Of a stretch of DNA of 64,000 bases, positions 23,023 to 34,526 are shown piece by piece. Source of the DNA: Cryptomeria japonica (taxonomy: Eukaryota; Streptophyta; Pinopsida; Cupressales; Cupressaceae); the NCBI RefSeq assembly GCF_030272615.1, contig NC_081413.1, positions 602,828,709 to 602,892,708 on the forward strand, in the 5' to 3' direction. The position numbers and the translations under genes were made by a program. Each line of letters starts with the position of its first letter. Within the stretch, counting starts at the first letter, position 1. The notes beneath the pieces were generated by a model. That model worked only from the letters and a program-made list of their open reading frames with translations. It made no database searches and was not told the DNA's origin.

Positions 23023-24964
23023 ATGTAAATGAAAACTCTGCTTCCATCCATCAAAGTAATCATTACTTAAAAAAATCAACAAGATATTTGCTTGTATACC
23101 TCAAATGAGAAGGGTCTCTATAGTTGCCAAAAGGCATTTATATATTAATTCATTGTTGACAGACATTAATACCTCTAGTGTTCTCTGTGAGATGGGCTCT
23201 CAACATGATTGTGACAGTTGGATCCTGACTATTAATTATAGGCAACACAAAAGGAGAAGTGTTATTTTATAATGCTCAAGTGAGAAAACTAAGTGCATTC
23301 TGTAGAAATAAAGAGGTTTCCCCATGCCTGTTAAAAGGGCTACTCCGGTAATTGAAGATTTCCTAAGCTAGGGATCATGTAAAACAGAAAGAATTATGGG
23401 TGGCCCTACAAAAAGATGTTGAACCCAAGGCAGGATTGACAGTGGGGTAAATTGGTCCAAACCAAAAATTAATCCAATACATAAACAATTAATCAGTAAC
23501 ACAAAACCAACACATCAACAACAAAATTTTATACGTGGAAAACCCAAATAGGAAAAAACCACAGTGAGCATCAACTCACAAATATATCCACTATGTATAT
23601 CAAATTACAATGAAAGAGCTCACTACTCTGGACTTGCTGACCAAGGCTAATTGCTCTTGGGGCAAGATACAAAAATGACTAGCAAACTTGATGCTAACTA
23701 CTGTATGCGGGAAAAGCGATGCAATGAAATGAGAATTACGAAATCATGACTAGTCCACACACCAATGGGACTCTTGGCGCAAGTTATGGAGCTATGTGGA
23801 ATAGCTCAACTTCCCAAGGGATGTTCCATTGTTCTCTATCTCACAAGACCCCTTAAGCCAATGCCTTTGCTCTCATATCACTGAGCAAAGTGACTTAGGG
23901 ATGACAATCATGAGAATGAGGGATGTTTTGATCAATCTAACATGAATGCAATCCTAATTATGCATGATTTTAACAAATATGAGTTAAACTAGTATGTAAA
24001 TGAAAACTCTGCTTCCATCCATCAAAGTAATCATTACTTAAAAAAATCAACAAGATATTTGCTTGTATACCTCAAATGAGAAGGGTCTCTATAGTTGCCA
24101 AAAGGCATTTATATATTAATTCATTGTTGACAGACATTAATACCTCTAGTGTTCTCTGTGAGATGGGCTCTCAACATGATTGTGACAGTTGGATCCTGAC
24201 TATTAATTATAGGCAACACAAAAGGAGAAGTGTTATTTTATAATTCTCAAGTGAGAAAACTAAGTGCATTCTGTAGAAATAAAGAGGTTTCCCCATGCCT
24301 GTTAAAAGGGCTACTCCGGTAATTGAAGATTTCCTAAGCTAGGGAGCATGTAAAACAGAAAGAATTATGGGTGGCCCTACAAAAAGATGTTGAACCCAAG
24401 GCAGGATTGACAGTGGGGTAAATTGGTCCAAACCAAAAATTAATCCAATACATAAACAATTAATCAGTAACACAAAACCAACACATCAACAACAAAATTT
24501 TATACGTGGAAAACCCAAATAGGAAAAAACCACAGTGAGCATCAACTCACAAATATATCCACTATGTATATCAAATTACAATGAAAGAGCTCACTACTCT
24601 GGACTTGCTGACCAAGGCTAATTGCTCTTGGGGCAAGATACAAAAATGACTAGCAAACTTGATGCTAACTACTGTATGCGGGAAAAGCGATGCAATGAAA
24701 TGAGAATTACGAAATCATGACTAGTCCACACACCAATGGGACTCTTGGCGCAAGTTATGGAGCTATGTGGAATAGCTCAACTTCCCAAGGGATGTTTCAT
24801 TGTTCTCTATCTCACAAGACCCCTTAAGCCAATGCCTTTGCTCTCATATCACTGAGCAAAGTGACTTAGGGATGACAATCATGAGAATGAGGGATGTTTT
24901 GATCAATCTAACATGAATGCAATCCTAATTATGCATGATTTTAACAAATATGAGTTAAACTAGT
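23023..24964. repeat. 971-bp tandem duplication, two copies
   Basis: Copy one is 23023-23993 and copy two 23994-24964. I see only three differences (near 23272, 23376 and 23825 in copy one). The joint shares the word atgta. Each copy contains a Copia LTR-like core (near 23540 and 24511) and the first 305 bp of the Gypsy-2 LTR, so the duplication is younger than that insertion. Confidence 0.9.
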
Positions 24965-26116
24965 ATGTATATGATGAAAAGATGAAAAGATTAGTAAAGA
25001 ACTATCCTAACATGATATACTAGCTTAATGTGATTATTATGATGAAAAGAAAATACTTCTAAAATGCTTATTAGATTATTTCTATTCAAAGAGGGATTGA
25101 AATGCTTAGTAAAAATGAGTATAAGTGTGATACTAAAGACTTGGATGATAAAATGAGGGGATGAGGGCTCTATTTATAGAAGAAACGGGACAAAGGATGG
25201 TCAAGGTTGAAGGATTTAATCAAGGGTCGGGATTGAAAGTTATCAATCCATGTTTGCAATTCTCACCAATGAAATGGTAACAATTGTCAACATAAGACTG
25301 GTTGAGAGGGGATGTAAGAAGCATTAAATGTTTGAGAAGACCTCATGGTTACCTTAGGAGGTAAGGGTTAAGGTTATCCATTGGATAAAGCTTTTACCCA
25401 AGGGATAAACTCTTGTGCAAGGGTTAAAGGAATAACCATGGTCAAAGCAATGAATTCTTGATGAGACCTCTGGGGTAGATGAGGGTTGAGTTAGGCAAAA
25501 AGTCTCTAACCATGCCATAAAGGGTTAGTTAACCATTAATGGTTTGAAGACTTTGGGGACAAATTTGTAAGAGTCCTTCTAAATTTGGGGGTATTCAACA
25601 AGTTAGCTTGTTGAAGGCATAAAGGCTTTAATGCCTTTGAAAGACTTTACTCCAAATTTGAGAAGTGACCTCCTCAAGTTTAGGGAAAAGGGACAAATGA
25701 AGGGTTTAGCTCAATTGATTAGGATTAGAGGGATTCTAGAAGAATTTAGGAAGAGGGTTAGGAGGCAAGTGGGAGATGTAGGAAAATGCAAGTGGGTGAG
25801 GGATAATAGGATTTAATTAAAATAAATTGCTTTATTTCATTTTGGTTGTAAGTTGGGGATTTAAATAAATTAGATTTATTTAATTGGGGTGAACTATTTA
25901 ATTAAAAGAAGAGAGAAGGGATTTAATTAAATAAAATGATTTATTCAATTAAATGAAAGGTTTAAGTGAATTTAAGTAAATAAATTGAATAATTTATTTA
26001 ATAAAATAGAAGAATGTGGATGATTTAATTAAATTAAATTTAACTAAATAGAGGAATGAGAATAAAATGAACATTAAATATTCATTTAGGAATATGGTCA
26101 TTTTTATACATCTACA
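24660..26116 (-). repeat. 3' LTR of Gypsy-2
   Basis: The right end (CATCTACA at 26116) and polypurine tract are clear. The left end is placed at TGATGC because it matches the Gypsy-1 LTR start and puts the TATA box (about 25168-25180, minus strand) at the same distance as in Gypsy-1. The U3 half is clearly homologous to the Gypsy-1 LTR. Confidence 0.7.
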
Positions 26117-26131
26117 TTTTGCCCCTCTTTG
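26117..26131 (-). promoter_or_regulatory. Polypurine tract of Gypsy-2
   Basis: The minus strand reads CAAAGAGGGGCAAAA directly before the LTR. Confidence 0.85.
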
Positions 26132-26247
26132 AAGTGACGTGTGTGCACATGTTGATTCAAAGAAAATTGATGTTTCATCAAAATTTGATCTTGGGATGTT
26201 CATGTCGTGCCCCAGATTTGATAAATGATGTTGATAATGCCCCCCCT

Positions 26248-26346
26248 GGAGATGAATCAAAAATTTGAAATTTTGATTTTATTTGATAAATTTCATGGCA
26301 TTTTAAAATTTTGTCCATGTTGAATGCGTTAATTTGATTCATCTCC
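26248..26346. other. 14-bp inverted repeat upstream of the PMD gene
   Basis: GGAGATGAATCAAA at 26248-26261 pairs perfectly with TTTGATTCATCTCC at 26333-26346. It corresponds in position to 4756-4800 of Gypsy-1. Confidence 0.8.
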
Positions 26347-26430
26347 CGATAATGATGTTTGTTAGGGGTAGAAGTGAGACCACGAGCAATTTACATGTGC
26401 CACCACGTAACCCTAATTTTTGTTTACCCC

Positions 26431-26438
26431 ATAAAAAG
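26431..26438 (+). promoter_or_regulatory. TATA-like box for the antisense PMD gene of Gypsy-2
   Basis: CATAAAAAGG lies about 80 bp before the start codon at 26512, close to the spacing seen in Gypsy-1. Confidence 0.45.
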
Positions 26439-26675
26439 GTAAAAAGTTATTTCTTTTCTATCATTTGTGTTTGTTGACTTTGGAGAAAGTGACATTTGGA
26501 GAGAAGACAAAATGTCGGTTCCCCATGCTTCTCATCAATTCAAGCGCGTTCGGAGGTATCGGAGGCCCACCATGTATGGACCACTGGTAAGTCATCAATT
26601 TTTGCCCCTTTTTGCTTTTTGTTTTGTTATTTTTAGTCATGTTTTCCAATATTTCACGCAGATTTTAACGGTTTA

Positions 26676-27195
26676 GTGCGTAGGGTCTGTACCCTAGTGC
26701 ATACGAAACAAAGTGTAGCGCGTTGAGTTTTAGGAACTAGGGTAGCATCCGGGTAGGGTTGGGTAGCGCAGCGGGGGGTTAGGATAGCACATAGATGTCT
26801 TTTAGTGCAGCGGGTTCGCAGGCTAGCGCTCAGGGGGATTAGGATAGCACATTGGGAAGACCTAGCACATAGGGTCAACAGCGGGTCACATGGGTAGGTT
26901 AGGATAGCGCATAGGTATAACCTAGCGCATAGGGTTAGGGTTGCAGTGCGGCGGTAGAGTATAATAGCGCATAGATAGAGTTAGCGCATAGGGTTAGGGT
27001 TGCAGCATGGAGGTAGAGTAGAATAGTGCATAGATAGAGTTAGCGCATAGGGTATTCTAGGTGGTGCAAAGCTAGATCAGGGTAGTGCATAGGTTCATTT
27101 TAGCGCTTAGGGTGCATTTGGTAGCATGTAGGGGATTTCGGGTAGCACATAGCTAGAAGCTTAGCGTGTCGATAAAAAATTTTAGCGCGTAGGTG
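26676..27195. repeat. TAGCGCATAGGG-type degenerate repeat in the PMD intron
   Basis: About 25 variants of a tagcgcataggg word occur in 520 bp, at irregular spacing of 12-35 bp. It parallels the GCGCT-rich intron of Gypsy-1. Confidence 0.75.
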
Positions 27196-27469
27196 GAAAA
27201 TGTTGAGGAAAATAGGATTTTGAGATGAATGAAGATAGTTGGGGGTAAATAGGTGTTTGCCAGTTTTTTCGAGATGGGTGCGATAGTCAGTCTGCGTGCC
27301 TGTTGTGTGTTGGTTTGAGAAATTATCCGATATGAGTTCCGATTTTGGATTTTTTGATAGATAACTTGATTTGATTTTCAATGTTTCAAGTTTGATGCTA
27401 ATTTGATGTTGATATGGATTTGATATGGATTTGATGTGATATGGACTTGATTTGATATGCATTGTTTTA

Positions 27470-27690
27470 AGTTGATATAAATGAGAAACTTGATTTGTTT
27501 TTCAAGTTGATATGGTTGTGAAACTTGAGTTGTTTTTCAAGTTGATATGGATGTGAAACTTGAGTTATTTTTCAAGCTGATATGGATGTGAAACTTGAGT
27601 TGTTTTTCAAGTTGATATGGATGTGAAACTTGAGTTGTTTTTCAAGTTGATATGGTTGTGAAACATCAGTTGTTTTTCAAGCTGATATGG
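27470..27690. repeat. 35-bp tandem repeat, about six copies
   Basis: The unit contains caagttgatatggatgtg and aacttgagttgttttt. The period is 35 bp, for example 27608 to 27643. It lies in the PMD intron, and outer copies are more diverged. Confidence 0.9.
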
Positions 27691-29891
27691 ATTTGATAGA
27701 TAACTTGATTTGATTTGCGTTGTTTCAAGTTGATGTTAATTTAATGTTGATATGGATTGATATGATGTTGAACTTGATTTTTGATATGAACTTGATGTTG
27801 GATATGATTGTGGAACTAATATTGGACATATTTTTCTTGTGATGGGAGCGGCTTGGGGTTGTGCAGCCACGAGAGAGATTTCTGAGACTGTGGTCTTTGA
27901 TACCACGACTGACACAGGCAGACAGGGATATCATTGAGAGATGTGGTCTATCCTCTTTGTTAGAGATTCCTCAGCATATCATTAACCGGGGTTTGTTGAC
28001 AATGTTGGTCGAGAGGTGGCATAGTGACACCAACACCTTTCATTTGGTGACAGGTGAGATTACAGTGAGATCGGAGGATTGCTACCAGATTTTGTGGATT
28101 CCCGTGGTAGGTGCACTTTTTCCATATGAGCAAACTGAGAAGGGTGGCACAAAGTCTCTTCGTCGGATATTACAGGATGATACAGTTTGCGGATATGAGA
28201 TCACATGGTAGGAGTTCATTGATTTGGATTATGCTCTTCTACCATCAGTGCTGGCAAGATTTATAGGTGGCTTTCTATGTCCCGACCATAGGTCAAAGGG
28301 ACTAGCAGTGGGATGGGGATTGGTCTTGGAGGACATGGAGATGCAGGGTCGTCGATTTGCATGGGGGTCTGCTATGTTGGCCCACTTATACAAGGACCTT
28401 CATCAAGTGGTATACTTGGGATATGATAGTCTATCATCTAGGGTTACATTGCTACAAGTGTGGGCGTGGGAACATATTCTCACAATGAGGCCACTTGCAG
28501 AAAGAGACAGGTTTATTGGGTGCGCTTATGCCTATGGATACTGAGGGATAGTTGTCCAGCGTAAGCTAGGAAAACTAACGCATTGGAGGCGAGTGCTGGA
28601 TGATATTGACATGGTTGTCTAGAGACCATATATGGATTATAAGGTGTGGGCAGAGGATGGGATGGAGATGCCTTATGTCTACATGTCCCGATATTTGATA
28701 GGGCGGACGCCCTTTATTATTGAGAGATTCCTGCATAGCCAGGTTCATCGACAGTATGGACAACAATAGGGGATTCCACAGGGAGCATGCTTGTATGCTC
28801 AACAGAGGCAAGATGTACCAGAGTGGGGACCCACTATTGATAGAGCAATGGCAGTTGAGGAGTTCTTTCACCTAGCTGGCCAAATCTGGGATTATGCCTA
28901 CGGGATAGTGGATGCGGGTATGACAGAGGAGTTCTCAGCACTCTTTGTGGCTCATGTTGTGGCCAAGATATCAGATCCAGCAGAGATGATTACCGCCTTT
29001 GATGATGATGAGGATGAGCAACCTGAGAGGCTAGGGAGACGGGGAGAGGAGGGAGAGGAGCTAGATGAGGGAGGTGGGGATGGTGGAGGTGATGACGATG
29101 GAGATGGTGGAGATGGTGGAGGAGGTGGAGGAGGTCACCGAGGTCGGCGTGGGGATAGGGGGAGAATTGATCGGGGGAGGAGAGGGGATAGAGGTGGAAC
29201 TGGTGATGACAAAGGGATACGGATGGAGAGAGTATTACGGTGGGTTGTGGAGAATAGAGGGAGGGGAGGTTTGCCTATTGGAGCTGGTGGTGGTGAGTGA
29301 GTGGGAGAGGTGATAGCAGCTGTGGGAGGGATTGATGATTTTAGATGGTCGGCCCAGAGGAGGAGGTCGGATGTTTTACCCCCACCAGCACCGAGGACAA
29401 GGAGAGGGATAGGGGGTGCCACTACACAGATACCCCTCTAGATTCGGATTCCTACTCACCAGGAGGATGCTCAAATTAGGTCCTTACAGTTGTCACTGCA
29501 GCATCTGCAGACATAGCTACTGGCGCATCAGCGGCAGATTACACAGCTGACTACTAAGTGAGATATAGTTTTGGAGTGGTTGTGTCAAGCTAAGGCTCGA
29601 GCAGATAGCTTGGAGAGAGAGGTGGCGGGTGGCTCGACAAGAGATACCCTGAGGGAGTTGGTGTATACAGCCAAGGAGGTTGAGTAATACCAACGGCATT
29701 ATAAGGATGCGGTGCCCAGGGAGCGCAGAGTTCCTAGTTTCACAGTGACGAGATCTAGTCGATCTAGGCAGACTGGTTCGAGGATAGAGAGTAGAGGCAT
29801 GACAGGGCCTACTCGTCAGGATCCACCTAGGGATCCTGGTGCTGGGACATCTTCCACGAGACCATCACCCTCAGGAGATAGTCATACCTGA

Positions 29892-31330
29892 GAGACCATG
29901 TCTCTATTGTATTTTGATCATTTTGTTATATTTTGGGATAGACATGACATATTTTATACTTGATCATTTTTTAGATATATATATATATATGACACCATTT
30001 TCTCTGATCCTCATGTGATGTTTTTCATGGATGATGCTTTCTATATGATCTTGATGCTTTAATGATGATGATGCAATGCTTAGATAGATGTTTTTGATTT
30101 GATATTTGATGGATGATGGATGATGTATGAGATGTGTCTTGAAAATGAGATGTATGATAATGATAATGATGTGAGATGTATCTTGAAAATGAGATGTATG
30201 ATATTGATATGCTGTGAGATGTATCTTGAAAATGAGATGCATGATATTGATAATGATGTGAGACTAATTTTAAAATGATATGCAACTAATTGATAAAATG
30301 ATATGCAACTAATTGTAAAATGATATGCAACTAATTGATAAAATGATATGCAACTAATTGATCATCCTTGTTCTGCATTTGTCATTCCTCTATAGTCACA
30401 TGTTTTTTCTTTCTTTGTGGTTATCATCATTGAGCATTGATTTGTTGGGATATGTTGAAAATTTATACAAGCATAATGGTATAATTGAACCATAATGACC
30501 TAAGAAAAAATTTACATGATTTTTAATTTTGCAAGATGGCACAAGCATCGAGGTATAATTGAACCAAGACGACCTGAGTGCGGCTTGTGTATAAACAGAC
30601 AAGATTAAACCATTTGTATACGCAAAGTGGAATCATGTCTTCAGTTATATGCTTTGAATCACGTCTCGAGACAAGTATTTGCACAGTACAAGTGATCGCC
30701 TCACAGACAGAAAACTAAAAAGAGATTGGAGTCTTAATGACTTTCTCTAGCTCGATGCATCATTGAGAAAATATAGAGGATTCTATAATTCAAAAAAGTT
30801 CAAGTGCAAAAATAGTCCAAACTTCATGCGAGATGCAAACATTCAAAAAATCATCCATCATGTGTTGTGAATTTGTTTAAGTGATCAATGTTGTGTTCTC
30901 GTGATTGTTGATTTGTTGTTGGATAGGATGCTCTGAGTTTGCTGCAAGTTTTGACTTAGGATGGAATGTTGATCAATGTTGCCCCTAGCTAATTTTTCCT
31001 CCTGGTGCGGATATGTATAGTGATTACCAAGCCATGGTGGGATATGATGAAATGATATTTGGATAAACCAGGATAGTGACTACTCTAAGTATGTCCTGGA
31101 TAATGCTATGTTGATAAAATGTCGGGCGATGGCCGATATTGTGTGACTGTGGATATAAAAAGCTCGAGAGTAAAGATAGATAGAGGAGTTGTCCTCTCAC
31201 AAGTAGCGCATGTTGCCAATTTTTCACCAGTTGTTTTGATTGTACCTTTGTATTTTTATTTTTCTGGTTTTTTTATTTTTTGATTTTTTTGTGATTTTTT
31301 TTTTTTTAACTTTTCCATGCATTAGACTGC
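29892..31330. other. Gypsy-2 noncoding region between PMD and pol, with minisatellites
   Basis: It contains a roughly 44-bp unit (tgagatgtatcttgaaaatg) about three times at 30120-30262 and a 22-bp unit (atgatatgcaactaattg) four times at 30278-30362. A T-rich plus-strand run lies at 31240-31310, just after the pol stop. I see no gene. Confidence 0.7.
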
Positions 31331-32498
31331 TCAAGTATAGTATTTCCTCAAATGGATGTTGTTAGTTGGTTCATCGAGCACATCTCCTTCTGAAGTTGTT
31401 AGTTGATAGGCGCCTGATCCATAGGTCAATATGATGACATAGGGATCCAACCAGTTAGGTTCAAATTTCCCTTTCTTTTCCCAATCCTGTTGATTTCTGG
31501 GATTTTCTTTGAGTACTAGATCACCAATTTTAAAAATCCTAGGGATGACCTTGTGATTGTAGCTTTGGCAAATGCGTTGTTGATATGCTTTGAGGTGAGT
31601 ATAGGCATGTTGTCGCTTTTCGTCTAGAAGTTCTAGCTCTTGTTGTCGGTTTACTCGATACTCTTCATATGGAATGAGGCCTTTCAAAGATACTCTGAGA
31701 GATGGGATTTCTACCTCCAGGGGTAAAATTGCTTTTGATCCATTCACCAATGAATATGGCATAGCTCTAGTAGGTGTGCGGATGCTAGTTCTGTATGCCC
31801 AAATGCTAGATTGAGTTGCACGTGCTAATCTTTTCTTGCATCATTTACTATTTTCTTGAGGATTTTCAATATGGTTTTGTTTGATGCCTCGGCTTGACCA
31901 TTCCCCTGTGGGTAGTAAGTTGTAGAGAAATGATGTTGGATTTTGAATCATTCACATAGTTCTCGCACATCCTAGTTTTGAAAGGTCGCCCATTATCTGT
32001 GATTATAGAACTTGGAATGCCATATCTACAGATCAAATAATTAAGAATAAAAGAGGCAATTTGTTTCCGAGTCATTGTGGTCATGGGGACCGCTTCAATC
32101 CATTTGGTAAAGTATTATGTTGCAGTGATAATGAACTTGTGTCCATTTGAAGATGAAGGGTATATTTTGCCTACTAAGTCCAGTCCCCACTGGAAAAAGG
32201 GCTAGGATGTTGTGAATGGCTGCAGTTCCTATGCTACTGCATGTATAAGATTGCCATGGATTTGGCATTTAGGACATTTCTTTACAAAATGATAAGAATC
32301 CTTTTCCATTGTGAGCCAGTAATATCCCATTCGTAGAAGTTTTTTAGCAAGAGTAGGACCACTTGAATGTGTGCCACAGATACCTTCATGAAGCTCGTGT
32401 AAAGCAAAGTCAGATTCATTACGATCAAGGCAACGAAGAAGAGTACCATCTAGACTTTGATAGTACAAAGTATCAGCAGTGAGAGTATAACGAGCGGC
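31331..32498 (-). pseudogene. Gypsy-2 integrase
   Basis: HHCC residues (ELHEG, GTHSSG, CPKC) lie at 32270-32400. Catalytic Asp residues occur in QWGLDLVGK and IITDNGRPF. A frameshift near 31985 separates them from the Glu region ([10 protein letters not shown]) and from the C-terminal domain at 31331-31762 (FKIGDLVLKENP, GAYQLTTSEGD), which ends at the pol stop. TAG codons replace Gln near 32229 and Trp near 32203 compared with Gypsy-1. Confidence 0.88.
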
Positions 32499-33640
32499 TT
32501 AAGGCATAAAATTGTGTTTTTGGTTTTGAGATAGGTCAATGAGTAGGGTATTGGTTTTGAGATAGTCGTATATTATTCTGTATAACAGAGAGTCAAAACT
32601 AGTTAAGGTATAAATAACATGGCATGCGAAATGGTCATAGGATAGGGAGAACAGTTGCTCTACCAGAAGCTCGTAATGACTCTGTTGCTCTGGAATTTGT
32701 AGCAGTGAAGCAATAGTAGCCATTGCATCAGTTGCTCTGTTGTCCAACCTTGGTATTTGTTTGAAGGTGATGTGTACAAAATATTGTTTGAAATCATCCA
32801 CCATTTGTTTGTATGGTAGCAGCTTGTCATCTTTCGTCTGATAGTCATTGTTGATCTAATTTATGACTAGTTGTGAATCTCTGTAGACTTTTAATTTTGT
32901 GATTCTCCATTCCACAGCCATTTTGATCCTTGTAACCAACGCCTCATAATCAGCAATGTTATTTGTGCATGGAAACATGAGTCTATATGATCTTGGTATG
33001 GTGTGCCCATCAAGAGTGATGAATGGAATGCCAGCACCTGAGCCATGTTGAGTATAGGATCCATCAAAGTATAGGGTCCATTGTTTGGTGTTAAGATTAA
33101 GAACATCCCTATACAGAAATTTGATCTCCATTGGTTGTTTATCTGGTAGCGATGTATTAGCTAATTGATCTGCAATTACCTGTCCTTTGATAGCTCATCG
33201 CTCTATCTAGTGGATATCAAATTCACTGAGAATCATTACCCATTTAGCCAATCTGCCAATGAGAGATGCTTTGCTAAGTAAGTATTTGAGAGGGTCATTT
33301 TTTGCTACTAGCTTGATTGTATGAGCTAGCATGTAGTGTCAGAACTTTTGAGAAGCAAATACCATTGTTAAACAAGCTTTCTCAATGAATGTGTAATTGA
33401 GCTCATATCCATTCAAAGTTCTATTGATATAGTAGATAGCGCGTTCCTTGCCTTCTTGATCTTCTTGTGCTAATAGTGCCCCCAATGATATGTTTGTTGT
33501 TGATATGTAGAGAATAAGTGGTTTCCCTGCTATTGGTGGTACCAGATCTGGTGGGTTCATTAGGTATTGCTTGATTTGATGGAATGATTCTGCACATTTG
33601 GCTTCCCATTTGAATGGTAATTTTTTGTGTAGCAAATGAT
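32499..33640 (-). pseudogene. Gypsy-2 RNase H and second (archaeal-type) RNase H
   Basis: The first RNase H (LILYISTTNISLGALLAQ, YTFIEKACL) ends near 33340. The second begins TLYFDGSYTQHGSGAG at about 33075, continues with ADYEALV and YRDSQLV, and reaches RATDAMATIASLL near 32725. The order RT, RNase H, second RNase H, integrase is the normal Tat order. YRDSQLV replaces the YGDSQLV seen in Gypsy-1. TGA and TAG codons near 33339, 33209, 33197 and 32857 interrupt the frame. Confidence 0.87.
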
Positions 33641-33677
33641 TGAAAGGTAGGCTTTTATCTGCTAGCTGGGTGATGAA

Positions 33678-34526
33678 TCACCTGATTGACTGGAGTTGTC
33701 CTTGCAATGGTCTGAGTTGACTGATGTTCTTAGGTGGTGGCATCTCCATGATGGCTTGTACCTTTGCTGGATCTACTTCAATGCCCTTTTTTGAGACAAT
33801 GTAGCCTAATAACTTGCCTGATGTAACCCCGAAGACACACTTCTTAGGGTTGAGCCTGACTTGAAATTTTTCCAATCTGTCAAAAATCTTTTCTAAGATG
33901 CTTAGATGTTCTGCTCGAGTAAATGACTTAGCTATTAAATCATCCACATAGTCCTCCATGAAGGTATGCATCATGTCATGAAAGATTGTTGTCATTGCTC
34001 ATTGATAAGTTTCCCCAGCATTCTTTAAACCAAAAGGAATGGCATTCCAACAATACATTCCCCAAGGACAGGTAACTGTTGTTTTATCTTGATCCTCTAG
34101 ATCTATCTTGATTTGATTATAGCTAGAAAAATTGTCCATTAGTGATAGCATTGCATGGCCTGTTGTGAGGTCTACAATTATGTCAATACTAGGCAAAGGA
34201 AAATCATCCTTTGGACAGGCTTTATTGACATATCTAAAATTGGTGCATATCCTGATGTTGCCATCTGGTTTTGAAACTGGCACAATGTTGGAAATCCATT
34301 CAGCATAGTCGATAGGTCGAATAAATCCAACGTCTAATAGTTTCTTTAGCTCAGTTTTGACCATGAGTGCTACATGTGAATTCATCTTTCTCAATTTTTG
34401 TTTAACCTGTTGAGCACCTGGAGCAATGGACAAGTGATGCATGATTAGATGTGGATCAATCCCGGGCATATCTGCATATGACCAAGCAAAATTGATTTGC
34501 TTTTCTTTAAAGAATTTTATAAACTC
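33678..34526 (-). pseudogene. Gypsy-2 reverse transcriptase
   Basis: INFAWSYADMPGIDPHLIMH, KLLDVGFIRPIDYAEW, MPFG-like IPFGLKNAGETYQ and MEDYVDDLIAKS (YVDD at 33939-33950) follow in order. TGA at 33999 and 33678 fall where Gypsy-1 has Arg (YQRAM and SIRRF). No frameshift is seen in this part. Confidence 0.92.

Larger units (their letters stand above)
26512..29891 (+). pseudogene. Antisense plant mobile domain (PMD) gene of Gypsy-2, two exons
   Basis: Exon 1 (26512-26586) again has 25 codons (MSVPHASHQFKRV) and a gtaag donor. Exon 2 starts near 27846 and stays in one frame to a TGA at 29889-29891, about 680 codons. PMD features are ERWHSDTNTFHLVTGEI, RFAWGSAMLAHLYKDLHQVV and VWAWEHILTMRP. An acidic segment (about 28995-29120) and a Gly/Arg-rich segment (about 29050-29210, with GRRGDRGRIDRGRR) follow, then a basic Ser-rich tail. 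TAG, TGA and TAA codons break the frame near 28210, 28544, 28620, 28768, 29300 and several places after 29440. The intron acceptor is not preserved at the expected site. Confidence 0.8.

Noticed and set aside
27470-27690. 35-bp repeats that could suggest a CRISPR array
   Set aside because: The units are directly adjacent with no unique spacers, in a plant retrotransposon intron, so they form a minisatellite.
29065-29313. Met/Glu-rich plus-strand frame
   Set aside because: It is the alternate frame of the Gly/Asp-rich tail of the Gypsy-2 PMD gene.
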